From Antilocapra americana (Eukaryota > Chordata > Mammalia > Artiodactyla > Antilocapridae), in the NCBI GenBank assembly GCA_007570785.1, contig ML662445.1, forward strand, positions 2,483,365-2,547,364: a stretch of 64,000 bases of DNA. Reading direction: 5' to 3'. The notes under the pieces are model-generated. The model was not told the origin of the DNA. It made no database searches and saw only the letters and a list, made by a program, of their open reading frames with translations. The stretch's first letter is position 1. The number at the start of each line of letters is the position of its first letter. Of this stretch, positions 1-10,737 are shown piece by piece. Made by a program: the position numbers and the translations under genes.

Positions 1-75
1 CAGAGGAGCCTGGGGGGCTAGAGTCTATAAGGTCCCAAAAGAGTCAGACACGACTTAGTGACTAAACAACAACAG
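1..75 (+). mobile_element. Bov-tA SINE, 3' portion cut by window edge
   Basis: The window opens inside a ruminant Bov-tA SINE. The 'cagaggagcctgg' block, the 'agagtcagacacgactta' tail shared with BovB, and a terminal CAA-rich tail at about 66-74 are all present. The tRNA-like head lies outside the window. Confidence 0.9.
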
Positions 76-1284
76 TCAAGGGTTCCCCCTTTGATTTGAA
101 ATATAATCTTTACTGTGTCCTTTTAAGCCTAAAGCTGGGAGTGGGTTTATTTCCGAGCCGTCCATTTTCTTGCCCACATCAGCCGGCTCTCTGCTCACTG
201 CAGCTGCTTTACCTCGGCTGGCCTGCTGGAGCCGGGCCGCCCAAGGCCTGCGTCTCTTGTGCTCCCTCCTGTCTAAGCTGCAGGGCATTCTCGCTTTCCA
301 ACTGACTGGATTTTTCAACACGAAAATGAGATTTGGATTGAACTTGCAGTTAGAGGTTAATTTGGGGAGAATGGACTGCTCTATGTACTGAATTTTCTCA
401 TGTGAGCACAAGCTACAGCTCTTCATGTTTTTCAGGCGTGTATTTTCCAGTAGAATCATTTAGCTTAATGCATATACACTTTTCATTGTGTTCAACACCA
501 GCTGTGATAGAGCCCTCAATGCTCTTGTGAATCATTATACATAAAAATATGATAGAATTTTACATTTATGTGTATGTAAAGAGATAAATTTATGGCCATT
601 TCTCTAAACACTATTCTGCTTTGGTTAAATTTTTGGACTTTTCTAAGTCAACAGCCATATAATCTATTCAAAAGGATAATATTAACTTTTAATTTTCAGT
701 ATTTGCACATTATTTTTTTCTTGTAATAATAACTGAACCCCCCCAGATCAAGATAATACTACTAGGGCTTGTTGTTTCTGTCTTGTATCTGCAATCATTT
801 TTTAGAAATATTTCTAATTTTAATGAATAAAAGGTCTTCATCAGAAATGGCTGTGAAATATTAATTGTTATTTTAATGTCTATCTAAAGGATCATAACAT
901 TTATCTCCTTTAATATATAAATGTAGTGAAAAATTGCTTTCTGAGAATAAAACCTACTTGGTTATGGCACACTGCTTTTTAATACACTGCAGATTTCTTT
1001 GGCTCCCATTTTAAATTAAAATTTTTGCATTAATTTTCATAAGAGATATTGATTTACAGTGTTCCCTTTTTCTGTTTTTTGTTTGTTCACTTTGATCTCT
1101 TTATGAACTGTTTTCATATAGCATGTACTTCTAAGATGAATCGTCCTGCTCTGAGATTATTTAAAGAATTGAGAAACTACCTGTTTCTTGGACTTATTGG
1201 AATTTTCCTTTAAAACTACTAGGTTGATATTTCTGGTACATTTTTCATTTTGTTATGGTGTTTGGTAATTTTTTTTCTATTACC
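76..1284. other. Intergenic unique sequence, AT-rich from about 460
   Basis: Positions 150-300 are moderately GC-rich; 470-1280 are strongly AT-rich with T runs. I recognise no gene, RNA or repeat family here. The open frames at the left end are short and overlap on both strands, as expected by chance. Confidence 0.5.
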
Positions 1285-1319
1285 AATATTATTTCTATTA
1301 TTGCTAGAAATAATGGGAA

Positions 1320-1445
1320 AATACACATCACAAAGCTGTTTGTTGAAGCGTTATCTCTCTTACTGAAAAATTGGAAGCAACCTGAATATCCAACAATGGG
1401 GAATTGCTAAATAAATTACCTGGGCTGTTTTCGAGATGACCAGGC
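1320..1445 (+). mobile_element. Ancient L1 fragment (L1M type)
   Basis: The stretch resembles the L1 ORF2 3' segment encoding 'isolated observations' style sequence, with the recognisable DNA 'ttggaagcaacctgaatatc' followed by an 'aattgctaaataaatta' segment. It is divergent and short, so the family is uncertain. Confidence 0.45.
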
Positions 1446-1675
1446 AGCCCTCGTGTAGCATGTAAGCTACACGCTGACACAGGGGACTCAGGACACAGAG
1501 GTGAACGTGTGTCTTGATTTTCACACTGTAAACAGGCATGTGTGAAGAAGGGCATCCATGATGTGATCTCATGGGATTATAGATCGCCTGCTTTATTCTC
1601 ATTTTCCAAGCTTCCCATAAAACTGTGTGGAGATGCGAGAGCTGGCGGCCTAGTTCTTATTCTGGCTGCAGGCTT

Positions 1676-2052
1676 GTTGTTCAGTAGCCCAGTCGTGTCC
1701 TACTCTTTACAACACTGTAGACCGCAGCACACCAGGCTTCCCTGTCCTTTACTATCTCCTGGAGCTTGCTCAGACTCACGTCCATTGAGTGGATGGTGCC
1801 ATCCAGCCATCTCATCCTCTGTCATCCCCTTCTCCTCCTGCCTTCAATCTTTCCCAGCATCAGGGTCTTTTCCAATGAGTCGGCTCTTTGCATCAGGGGG
1901 CCAAAGGACTGGAGTTTCAGCTTCAGCACCAGTCCTTCAAGTGAGTATTCAGGGTAGATGTCCTTTGGATTGACTGGTTTGATCTCCTGTCTGTACAAAG
2001 GACTCTCAAGAGTCTTCTCTAGCACCATAGTTTGAAAGCATCACTTCTTCAG
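1676..2052 (-). mobile_element. BovB (RTE) LINE 3' fragment
   Basis: Read on the minus strand this is the 3' end of the RTE-type LINE BovB. It contains the end of the ORF2 frame, with the [16 protein letters not shown] signature visible at about 1822-2000, followed by the BovB 3' tail at 1676-1720, which is also the tail of Bov-tA SINEs. It is 5'-truncated, as is usual. It encodes no reverse-transcriptase core and is not functional. Confidence 0.88.
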
Positions 2053-2069
2053 TGCTCGTGACCGTGCTC

Positions 2070-2200
2070 AAATCCCACTACCTCTCTGTGCCTTGGGTTC
2101 TCATGCGCCGCAAGGCTCAGACATCCTACTCCATGCATGTGAGCACACAAAAGTTTCTGGCACATAGCAAGTACAGTGTTAGGTATTTGCTGGCTTTATT
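2070..2200 (+). mobile_element. MIR SINE, 3' half
   Basis: 'tacctctctgtgcc' followed about 80 bp later by 'ggcacatagcaagtac' and a 'gttaggtatttg' motif is the core-to-tail layout of an MIR element in plus orientation. It abuts the BovB fragment. Confidence 0.6.
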
Positions 2201-2571
2201 AAAAATATTGAAGGACAGAACAAAGTTATTTTCTTCCTCAAATGCATCCCCCTGCTCCAGTAATTTCATCTTGAGATTCCTTAACAAAAAGAAGAAGAAA
2301 ATTGGTAAAAGATAAGATCAAGGTAGGAGACACGGGCTGACAAGATTTCATATAAGAAGTAGGACAACCTCTTTTTCAAAGAAATGTTCTTCTCTAACTA
2401 AACCAGAAAACATTTGCACAAGAGCCCTGACACCTGAAAGGTGTAGAAGGAGATGACAAGAGGGTGATCTCTGGTGGCAGACAAGAGGAAACAGGTCTCT
2501 GAATAGCCTGCATCTTTCCTTTCTATATATGTCACCATCTCGATGGGGAAAAAGTGCTCCATTCCTGGAGA

Positions 2572-2764
2572 GTGTGTGTGCTCAGCCGACTTTGCGACCC
2601 CAAGGAATGCAGCCCACCAGGTTCCTCTGTCCCTGGGATTCTCCAGGAAGAATACTGGAGTGGTTTGCCATTCCCTTCTCCAGGGGATCTTCCTGACCCA
2701 GGGATCGAACTTGTATCTCCTGCATTGACAGGTGGATTCTTTACCACTGAGCCATTGGGAAGTC
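2572..2764 (-). mobile_element. Bov-tA SINE
   Basis: The reverse complement reads from the SINE head (matching 'ggacttcccaatggctcag') through the pol III B-box region to the BovB-like tail. It is nearly full length. Confidence 0.93.
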
Positions 2765-4679
2765 CTCCGTTCCTGGAGCAGAGAGCAAATAGGTGGACAA
2801 CGAGTTCAAAAAGTTTTATGGTGATTTCAATCATTAAATCAGAGGACAGAGCTCCAAAGCATTTTCATTTGGCAACTGTCTGGAGTATTTCAGGGCTACT
2901 GAGTCAGATGGGAGGCAAGTGCAGTCTCTGGCGGAGTTGGTGATGTCTGTCTGGACACAGCGCGGTGTTTCTGGCCCACAGCTCTCCAGCTGCCAGGACT
3001 TCTCAGGGATGAAGGGAGGTTCTACTGTGACTGCCTCCGTGTCCCCTCCCCGGGGGTGAGGGTGGGCGTGGGGGTGGGGGCAGAGAGCTCTTTTTATGGA
3101 CGCAAAGTTTCCATCTCTGGGTCTGAAGGTAGTTTGCTCTTATCTTGGCTGGGAATTAACACCAGCCAGGGCCAAGACTCCCCCTCCGAGCCCCCAGGGC
3201 TGCATCTGTGAGATGCAGGAATGGCTTTATCTCAAAAGTTTCCTGTTTACCTAAATGTTTTCAGGGAAAAGGCAAACCTCTGTGAGAACACCCTAAGGAT
3301 ACCATTTTCCCAACCCCTCCTTGCAACTTTCATTAACTTAATCCTCAAAGATAGCTCAGAGAACAAACTGCTGTTTCCATTTACAGACAAAGAAAGGAGC
3401 GTCTGGAAAAACTGGATGGATAAGGACTTGGGAGCAAGACTGAAAGCAGGATCTTTAACTTCTACCATCTCTGGACCCAAGACACTTCGCGGAGCACAGA
3501 TGGTGAATCAAGCTATAATAAAAGTAGGAACATATTCAAGACCTCCCCCGGAATTTGGGAGACAGACAGAATTCATTGCGTGGCTACAGGGCTTCATCAG
3601 AGGGGCCACGGAGGAGGGCATGGCCAGCAGGGGCTTGGGAAAGGCTAAAGGTGCAGGTAAGGTCCCTGCGTCTGTTGGCCTGGCTAGCCTGGCAGAGAGT
3701 GCGGGCAGCCTTCTCTTCTCAAAAGCGGATGCGCTGTGCTTGTCTCTCTGTCTGGAGCTCTGATTGTTTTAAGGATGAGGTTGATGGATGAGAATCACAG
3801 CTCAGGAGGGAAACAGCCCTGGCAGCTGGGACCCCAGACATCATCGGTGGTGGAGTCCTGAAGTTGAAGGCCAACAAACCCAGAATGGAGAGCTTAGGAA
3901 ACTGGCTTGGTTGGCACCAAATGTGCCACTGCTAGGGCCCTGGGGAGCTCACGCCAACCCGCGGGGCTGCCCCCTCCCCCCCGCAAAGGAACAGCGGTTG
4001 CCATGTTCCTCTGGGACACAGTTCCTGCCTTTGGGAAACGAGGCATTAGGACTCAATTCTCTATAAAATTCCTCCGAGTTCTGAGTTCTGAGTCAGGGGT
4101 GGAAAGCAAGCCCTGAGGACATCAGGCCAGGTCCTCAGGGAGGTGGGTCTGGCCCGGGGGTCTTGGGGGTCTTTGTAGAGCAGTGGGGATCCACTGACAG
4201 TGCTGAGCAGGGCAAGGAAAGCAGGGTCACTACGTCCCCAAGGGTGACCCGTCCACGGTGGCCAGCAGTGGGAGGGACTGAGGCAGCCACAGTGGCCCTT
4301 GGAATAACCAGTGGGGTGGGGACAGCAGATGACAAGGTCCTGGAAGGGAGAGAGGGGGCAGCGCAAGGACCACAGTGCCACTGGGCTTCCTCAGTGGGCA
4401 GGGAGCCAGCCCGCCCAGCTCTGTGCACAAGGAGGGTGTCCACCGCAGCGGAGAGTTTCGTGGAGAAGTGGTTTAAAAATAGGTCTGCCAGGAGCTTCCC
4501 CTGTGACTCTGCTCTTGATCTTCGGCGGAGGGGGGGGGGGGTGTGGAAAAGTGATGCTGTTTATGAGCAGAGGCCCAAGGAGCTGCAGACTTCGAAATAC
4601 TTTAAGCTTGAGTTTCCTGAGCACCTCACCCACACCACACAGCCTGCCCAATGCAGCTTTCTTCAATTTTTTAAAGTGA
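2765..4679. other. Intergenic unique sequence, GC-moderate
   Basis: No repeat family or gene is recognised. A G-rich purine tract lies at about 3048-3085 and a run of 13 G at about 4530-4542. Open frames of 173-180 codons (3221-3763, 4163-4684) have no recognisable domain and overlap other frames. I regard them as chance ORFs. Confidence 0.45.
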
Positions 4680-5135
4680 GATAAACTAGCATGACACAAA
4701 ATTAACTGTTTCAAGGTGAACAATTCAGCGGGCTTTGGTCCACTTATGCTGCTGTGCAACGACCACATGATCTGTTTCTGGAACTTCTTTGTTGTCATGC
4801 AGAGCACCCTCGACCTGCTAAGCAGTCGCTCCGCCCATCACCACCCCCCACCTTCCAGAGCCTCAAATTGGCCTTCCATCCTCATTTGAGTATCAGAGAC
4901 CCGCACTCATATGGTTTCCTGTCTTTTGCGACTGGCTTCTTTCACTGACAGCACTTTCAACAAAGCCCATTCATGGCATAACAGGTATCAGAACTTCAGT
5001 CGTTTTCATAGCTGAGTAATATTCCACTGTGAAGCTGCAACGCATTCTGTGCATCCATCGTTTAATGATGGACACGAGGGTTGTCTCCCCCTTTTGCCTG
5101 CTGAGAAGACTCTTCCTGTGAGTATTTGTGCAACA
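4680..5135 (-). mobile_element. L1M LINE 3' fragment
   Basis: The minus strand encodes a decayed L1 ORF2 C-terminus (VEYYSAMK, the usual MEYYSAIK motif, near 5010-5030), and the flank matches old L1 sequence. The plus strand shows the familiar antisense wording 'gctgagtaatattccactgtg'. It is truncated at both ends. Confidence 0.8.
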
Positions 5136-5160
5136 TGTTGAGAATTTCATGTGCATTATT

Positions 5161-6241
5161 GTTTCAGAAACTCCCCGGGCAACCCCATCTTCCCAGGGAG
5201 GTCAAGTGCACGGAGCACAGGAATCTGACTGTGGAGCCTGTGCTCTGAGCCTCTATCCTGCCATCAAGCGGACTTGCCCACACCACCTGCAGGATGAGAA
5301 GGTTCTCGGCCTCAGGATGTGGGAAACTTGATGTGTGGGGCTCCCCGCAGGGTCAGAACCTAGACTTATCCTGACCACCAGAAGGCAAATGCCCCTTAGC
5401 CCAGCACCTGCTGACCTGGGCAAGAGCCTACCTTCTACAGAAAAGTGGGAGCCACTGGGCCTTGTGAAGGGCCTTCTTGTGGAGGTGGGTAGGGCAGTCA
5501 GGTCTCCTGGAAGATTCGATCAGGTCGTGGCTGCCGCCTGGGTGGAATTAAATTTAAAATAAAGCTTAAAGATAAAGAACAAGGGGGAAATAAATCAAAG
5601 GTATGCTACTAGAGCAACTAGAGTTTTGGGGGGCAGCACAGGAGGGAAAGGGCAGTTTGGAAGCCAGGACTCCCTGGAGGCAGGAGCCAGGGCGTGAGGG
5701 CCTGAGGGTTTCTTACTATGTTCACTGCTCATGATTTCAGCACTCTGCCTCGACTGAGTGATCTGAGGCTACGCCTCCTCTAGGAAACTGCCATGGAGCC
5801 TGCTGTGGGATTTTGGCTCTGCTGGCGGCAGTGGGGAAGGAAGGGCAGGGTGAGCACGCTGAAGCTTGCCAGAAGCACGGCTGTTTTTAAGTCTGGTGGT
5901 TGTGAGTCCTCCTAAGGAGCTCAACAGATCCTTTTTAACAGCTTTAGAAAGGAACTAATAGGCCTCCAGAAGCAGAGGAAAGAGATTCACAACGGGGCTT
6001 ACATACTGGCAGACACCTTGCAGGCTCCAGCCTGGGGCATCATGTCCTCATTGCAGTGTGCTAGCTAACTGCACCTAAAGGAAGGTTCTTATTTTACCAG
6101 AACCTGACCTTCCCTTGGCTCCAGTTAGGGGTGACCATCCACGTCTAGCCTTCCCTCTGCTTCCCCAACACAGCCCCTTCAGAGGCTGAAACCTCAAGAG
6201 AGCACTTCTTATTCTATATATATGTATATATATATATTTAA
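5161..6241. other. Intergenic unique sequence with a TA microsatellite
   Basis: No gene or interspersed repeat recognised. A (TA)n tract with one TG interruption lies at about 6215-6238, immediately before a SINE insertion. Confidence 0.5.
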
Positions 6242-6249
6242 AATCTTTA

Positions 6250-6482
6250 AGGCTTCCCAGGTGGCTTAGTGGTAAAGAATCCTCCTGCCAATGCAGGAGA
6301 CGTGGGTTTGACCCCTAGGCTGGGAGGATACCCTGGAAGAGGAAATGGCAACCAACGCCAATATTCTTGCCTGGGAAATCCCTCTGGACAAAGTAGCCTG
6401 GTGGGCTCCATGGGATCCATTGAATCCATGGGATCTCAAGCGTCAGACATGACTTAGAGACTAAACAACATCAGCAATATAT
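6250..6482 (+). mobile_element. Bov-tA SINE with target-site duplication
   Basis: Full-length plus-orientation SINE starting 'ggcttcccaggtggcttag' and ending in a CAACA-type tail. It is flanked by 'aatcttta' at 6242-6249 and again at 6483-6490, which fits a short target-site duplication from LINE-driven insertion. There is an internal duplication of a 'tgggatccattgaatcc' segment near the 3' end. Confidence 0.92.
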
Positions 6483-6490
6483 AATCTTTA

Positions 6491-8534
6491 TTTTCACCCC
6501 AGTGAAAAGTAAAATATGTAATTTTTATTTTTGCCCCAGTAGTAAAGACCTAAATTTGTTCTCAACAATAATTATTAAATATCAGGTTGCATTATGAAAA
6601 GACAGCTCTCATTCACCTAGTGTATGCAATATATGATAGATAATTATCAAAATTACGCTATTAAAGTAGTTTATATCCTAATATAACATATCAATTATAG
6701 ATTTTTTACACATATCAGTATGTATTTTAATATTTTCCAAACTATTATTTGGAAAAAAATTCTATGAAAGAGAGCACTTCTTACTGGTTTATTATTTGCA
6801 TTTTAGAATCACTCCAAGGCCCTGATGAAGTTATTTCAAATGGACTTTGCCCACACTGAGTCCTTTTTTTCTCCAAATCCCTTAAAGGACAAGTAATCTG
6901 TGCCACACAGTTTAGCACATAATTGCTGTTCTCTTACTCTGGCCCCTAATTGTCTCGAGCGTGTTGTGTGTGTGTGTGTGTGTCTCCCCTCCCCCATCTC
7001 CCAATTGAAACTAGAATATTACATGCCCTTCTAGAGAGAGAAAAACTGTACCTTATAATTTCGCTGCACTTTCCTCTTCTCCACACACTACACCCTAACA
7101 CAGTGCCGGCCGTAGGTTAAGACATAAATTTTGATTATTAGGTAGCTAGAAACCAATTTAGTTTCAGGATTTGAAAAAAAAAAAAAGCGTGGTGAAACTC
7201 AGGGATAGATCATAGAGGATTCTTTGTTTCCTGTATTCAGTGAAGGGCTGGAGGGAAGCTGAAGGAGGGAGAAAGTACATGTGTGACAAAACAGATGATT
7301 TTAGGAAAGACGCCCACCTCTCCGGTTATAGTTACAAGCAAGTGTTGTGACCATCACAGAATTCTTAGGGGCATTCCATCACATGCCTTCTGATCATTTT
7401 AAAAGATTTAACTGCATAAAAACTTGGAGATGGGGACCATTTTTAGAGAAGGGTAAGGAAATGGTTCCAAATTCTGTCGCTGGCTCTATGTATTTAATAC
7501 ATTCATGATTTGTGGTCTCAGATTCTCTGCGTGTCCTGGGCTTGGGTGGTGGGAGCCTGGCTTGCTAATGTCCGTAAAATGGGATGAGGCCTGGAGGACC
7601 CAGAGACCCCCAGCTCCATGGTCACTTGATTCCTCTGCTGCTTCCGCAGACTCTGTTTTCAAGCCCAAGACTCCTTCTTGGTCTTAAGCCTCCCAGGTAC
7701 CTCTGAAGGACCCACAGCTTCCCACCAGCCCCGGTTCCTAGGGGCAGCTGCTTATCTTGATGGGGAAGGATTTGTGTGTGGGAACGCCTCTGAGGACAAA
7801 GAGGGGCTCTTTGAGTAAATCCGAAGTGTTCCCAGATAGGGTTCTGTTTTGATCCTGGTCTGTGTAACCCTATCTCATGGGGGAGGACTTACTCCTCCAG
7901 GTTCCATCAGCACTCAGCGACCATCCAGGCGTAAACCCCTCGGTGAGATAAGAATGTACTCCAGAAGCCATCAAAGTCTCCCAGAGCTGGTTCCAAACTT
8001 GGGTTGGATTTTAGAATTGGCGAGTTTAACATTTTGACACACTTTTTGCAGATAAAAACAATTTGGTTAGATTGGGGAGTTTTTTCAGTTTGGGGTTTCA
8101 GGGTATTTTGTTTCATTTTGATAGTTCCCTAAAAGCAGCCTGACATTTCGGGGAAATGAACTAGTTCTGAGTTTTTCAGAGACTTTTCTTGGGCAGGGAA
8201 ATGTATTAGCGATGGTTCTATTCATCAAGTCCCTACTTGTGCAAGATGCTTCTGCTGCACATAATTAAGTAAAAAAGAAGACAATAAAAGCGTTTGTTTT
8301 AGGCTCTAAAGTGACAGTCACCATTTCACTGCATAATCCTATGTGTCCTTGGCAAGTCCCACAAAATGAGGTGATTGTGAGAAAGTTCAAGTTGTCGGTC
8401 CAATCCCAGTGTGACTTTTTTTTCTTTTGGGACAAGCAAACAGGTAATGGGCTTGTAATGAAAATGCCCTTTCGACCTTGAATTGTGGAGAGTCCAGTTA
8501 ACCGACCAAGTTTCTTAAGAGCTGTTTTGGAATT
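6491..8534. other. Intergenic sequence with a TG microsatellite
   Basis: AT-rich from 6490 to 6780, then mixed composition. A (TG)n tract lies at 6965-6983 and a 13-base A run near 7171. No gene or classical repeat is recognised. Confidence 0.45.
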
Positions 8535-9043
8535 TGTGATGGTTAATTTTGTCCAGGCTATTGTGTTCAGGTGTTCGGCCAGACACCAGACTAAATGTTC
8601 CTATGAAGGTGTTTTTCTAGGTGTGCATGCATGCGTGCATGTTAAGTCACTTAGGTTGTGTCCGACTCTGTGAGACCCTATGGACTATAGCCCGCCAGGC
8701 TCCTCTGTCCATGGGATTCTCCAGGCAAGAAGACTAGAGGGGGTTGTCATGCCCTCCTCTAAGGGATCTTTTTCTAGGTGTGATTAACACTGAAGCACTA
8801 GACTTTGAATAAAGCAGATCACCCTCTGTGCTGTGGGTGGACCTATCTAATCAGTTGAAGGGCTTAAGTGCACAGACAGGTCTCCCAAAGAAAGAATTCT
8901 CAACACAGAAACTCTTCCCGAGTCTGCAGCCAGCCAGCCTGCACAGATTCCGAAGACCTCAGCCCCCACCATCTCATGAGCCGATTCCTTAATCTCTGTG
9001 CCTGTCTCTGTAATGTTTCTCTGGAGAACCCTGACCAATACAA
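8535..9043 (+). mobile_element. ERVL-type solo LTR (MLT2-like), split by a SINE
   Basis: The element begins with 'tgtgatggttaattttgtcc' and ends with 'tctctggagaaccctgacca', the ends I know for ERVL LTRs of the MLT2 group. The interior 'gtgggtggacctatctaatc' also matches. No internal retroviral coding region is present, so it is a solo LTR. A younger Bov-tA copy (8626-8768) interrupts it. Confidence 0.7.
8626..8768 (-). mobile_element. Bov-tA SINE nested in the LTR
   Basis: A minus-strand SINE lacking the tRNA-like head. The 14-bp sequence 'tttttctaggtgtg' occurs exactly at 8612-8625 and 8769-8782 on either side, a clear target-site duplication. The insertion therefore postdates the LTR. Confidence 0.93.
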
Positions 9044-9126
9044 CTATCATATGGTTGGATGCTCTTAAACAAGAGCATTTTGGTTATAGTAGGCAAAGAA
9101 TCCTTCTCTTTCCCAAGTAGCTTGAG

Positions 9127-9172
9127 TGTGTGCTCAGTCTCTCAGTTGTGTCTGACACTTTGAGACCTCAGG
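9127..9172 (-). mobile_element. Bov-tA SINE 3'-tail fragment
   Basis: 'gtgtgctcagtctctcagtt' and the next 25 bases match only the BovB-derived tail of a Bov-tA element in reverse orientation. The rest is missing. Confidence 0.7.
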
Positions 9173-9196
9173 TGTGTATTGATTCTGTCCTATCTG

Positions 9197-9410
9197 TGGC
9201 TTCCCTGGTGGCTCAGTGTTGAAGAATCCACCTGCCAATGCAGGAGACTCGGGTTCGATCCCTGGGTTGTATATATCCCCTGGAAGAGGAAATGGCAACC
9301 CATTTCAGTATTCTTGCCTGGAGAATCCCATGGACAGAGGAGCCTGGCGGGCTACAGTCCATGGGATCACAAAAGAGTCAGACATGACTTAGTGATTAAA
9401 AACCAAAATA
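9197..9410 (+). mobile_element. Bov-tA SINE, full length
   Basis: It starts 'ggcttccctggtggctcagt' and retains an intact pol III B-box-like 'ggttcgatccctgg' at about 9253-9266. It ends in the 'agagtcagacatgacttagt' tail. Confidence 0.95.
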
Positions 9411-9848
9411 CAAAACTTTAAGTTATAATTACAATCCTTAACCTCACCAACACATGCTTCTAGCGTTACTGTTCCGGCACCATTTTTCCAGCAGGGCTGT
9501 ACACTCACAGATCAGCTGTCTTTCAACTTCTAGCCCCATCTCACAAAAAGACACTTTGCACAGCGACGGCAGGACGGCCCCCCCTTTCCCAAAGGCCTTT
9601 TTCATCGCTGGGTGTGGGTGTGTAAACGCAGGTCCTTTAGCGCTGCTGTCTCGTACACTGTCTCCGTGACTTATCTGCAGTAGGTGGTTGCGACCAGAGG
9701 TGCGTCCGCGGCAGTGGCAGCATCTGGAGCTGCTCCCTGACTCACCTCCATTGACTTGAAATCGCCAACGGCCCGTTCTAGGTCATCCACACACACCTGC
9801 CGCCCACCCCTCAGGCAGAAGAGGCACCTTCTCCCCGGAGTTGGGTTC

Positions 9849-10075
9849 AGTCCCGCCCCTGCCATCAGGCCTGCTCTGAAGCCCCGCCCCTGCCCCATCA
9901 GGACCCCTTGAAGCCCCGCCCCCTGCCAGTATCAGGACCTCCCTGAAGCCCCGCCCCTGCCCCGTCAGGACCTCTGTGACGCCCCAACCCCTGCCCCATC
10001 AGGACCTCTTGAAGCCCCGCCCCCTGCCAGTATCAGGACCTCTTGAGCCTCGCCCCTGCCTCCATCAGGACCTCA
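9849..10075. repeat. GC-rich minisatellite, about 33-bp unit, 7 copies
   Basis: Seven head-to-tail units of 31-35 bp follow the pattern 'gaagccccgcccctgcccca' then 'tcaggacctct'. Two variants alternate, one with 'gccccatcagg' and one with 'gccagtatcagg', hinting at a higher-order unit of about 100 bp. Each unit carries one GC-box-like CCCCGCCC. Confidence 0.9.
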
Positions 10076-10385
10076 TCCTGGTCCAGAATCCTCAGGGATT
10101 CCGCAGAGGCCTCGGCTGCAACTGCATTTCTCTTCAGGTCCTCCCCCCATGCAGGGCTCTCCTCCAAACACGCAAAGCTCTGCTCAGCAGCACTTCTTGG
10201 TGGAAGAGTGTTTATCCCAGGTGATACAATATTCACTGCACCCCTTTTCCTCCCATTTGATCCCCCAGCTGTTCTGTGTCCCAGGCAAAGCCATCACTCC
10301 TGTCAGGAAGCTGTGGGGAAATAACCCACGTGCTGGACAGGCGGGCTGGGCGTCCTGCAGCCAGCTCTCACCCCAGCTCCTGACT

Positions 10386-10737
10386 TGTGCTATGAACTGG
10401 ATCGTGTCCCCCAAGGTCATATACCGAAATCCTACCCCTGGTGTGATGGAGTTTGAATTTGGGGCCTTTGGGGAGTGATGAGATCATGGGGGTGGGACCT
10501 GAGGTGAGATTAGTGCCCTTATGAGAGTGGGAGGAGGCCAGAGTTTGCTCTGTTTGTTGCATGCAGACACAGTGAGAAGGTAGCCTCTGTGAACCAGGAA
10601 AGGGGCTCTCGCCAGACACCCACACTGCCAGCATCTCGTCTCAGACGTCCAGCCTCTAGAATGGGAGAGGCAAACGTCTGTGGTTAAGCCCCCAGGCTGT
10701 GGCACTCTACGTGGCAGCCCAGGGTGACTCATACAGC
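10386..10737 (+). mobile_element. MLT1-type MaLR solo LTR
   Basis: Begins 'tgtgctatgaactggatcgt' and then 'gtcccccaaggtcatat'. The middle has 'ttggggcctttggggagtga' and 'gattagtgcccttatgag'; the end has 'ttaagcccccaggctgtgg'. These are the landmarks of MLT1 LTRs in plus orientation. It is a decayed solo LTR of an ancient non-autonomous ERVL-MaLR element, with no internal sequence alongside. Confidence 0.82.

Noticed and set aside
9849..10075. CRISPR-like spaced repeats
   Set aside because: Units are contiguous degenerate tandem copies with no unique spacers, in a mammalian genome. It is a minisatellite.
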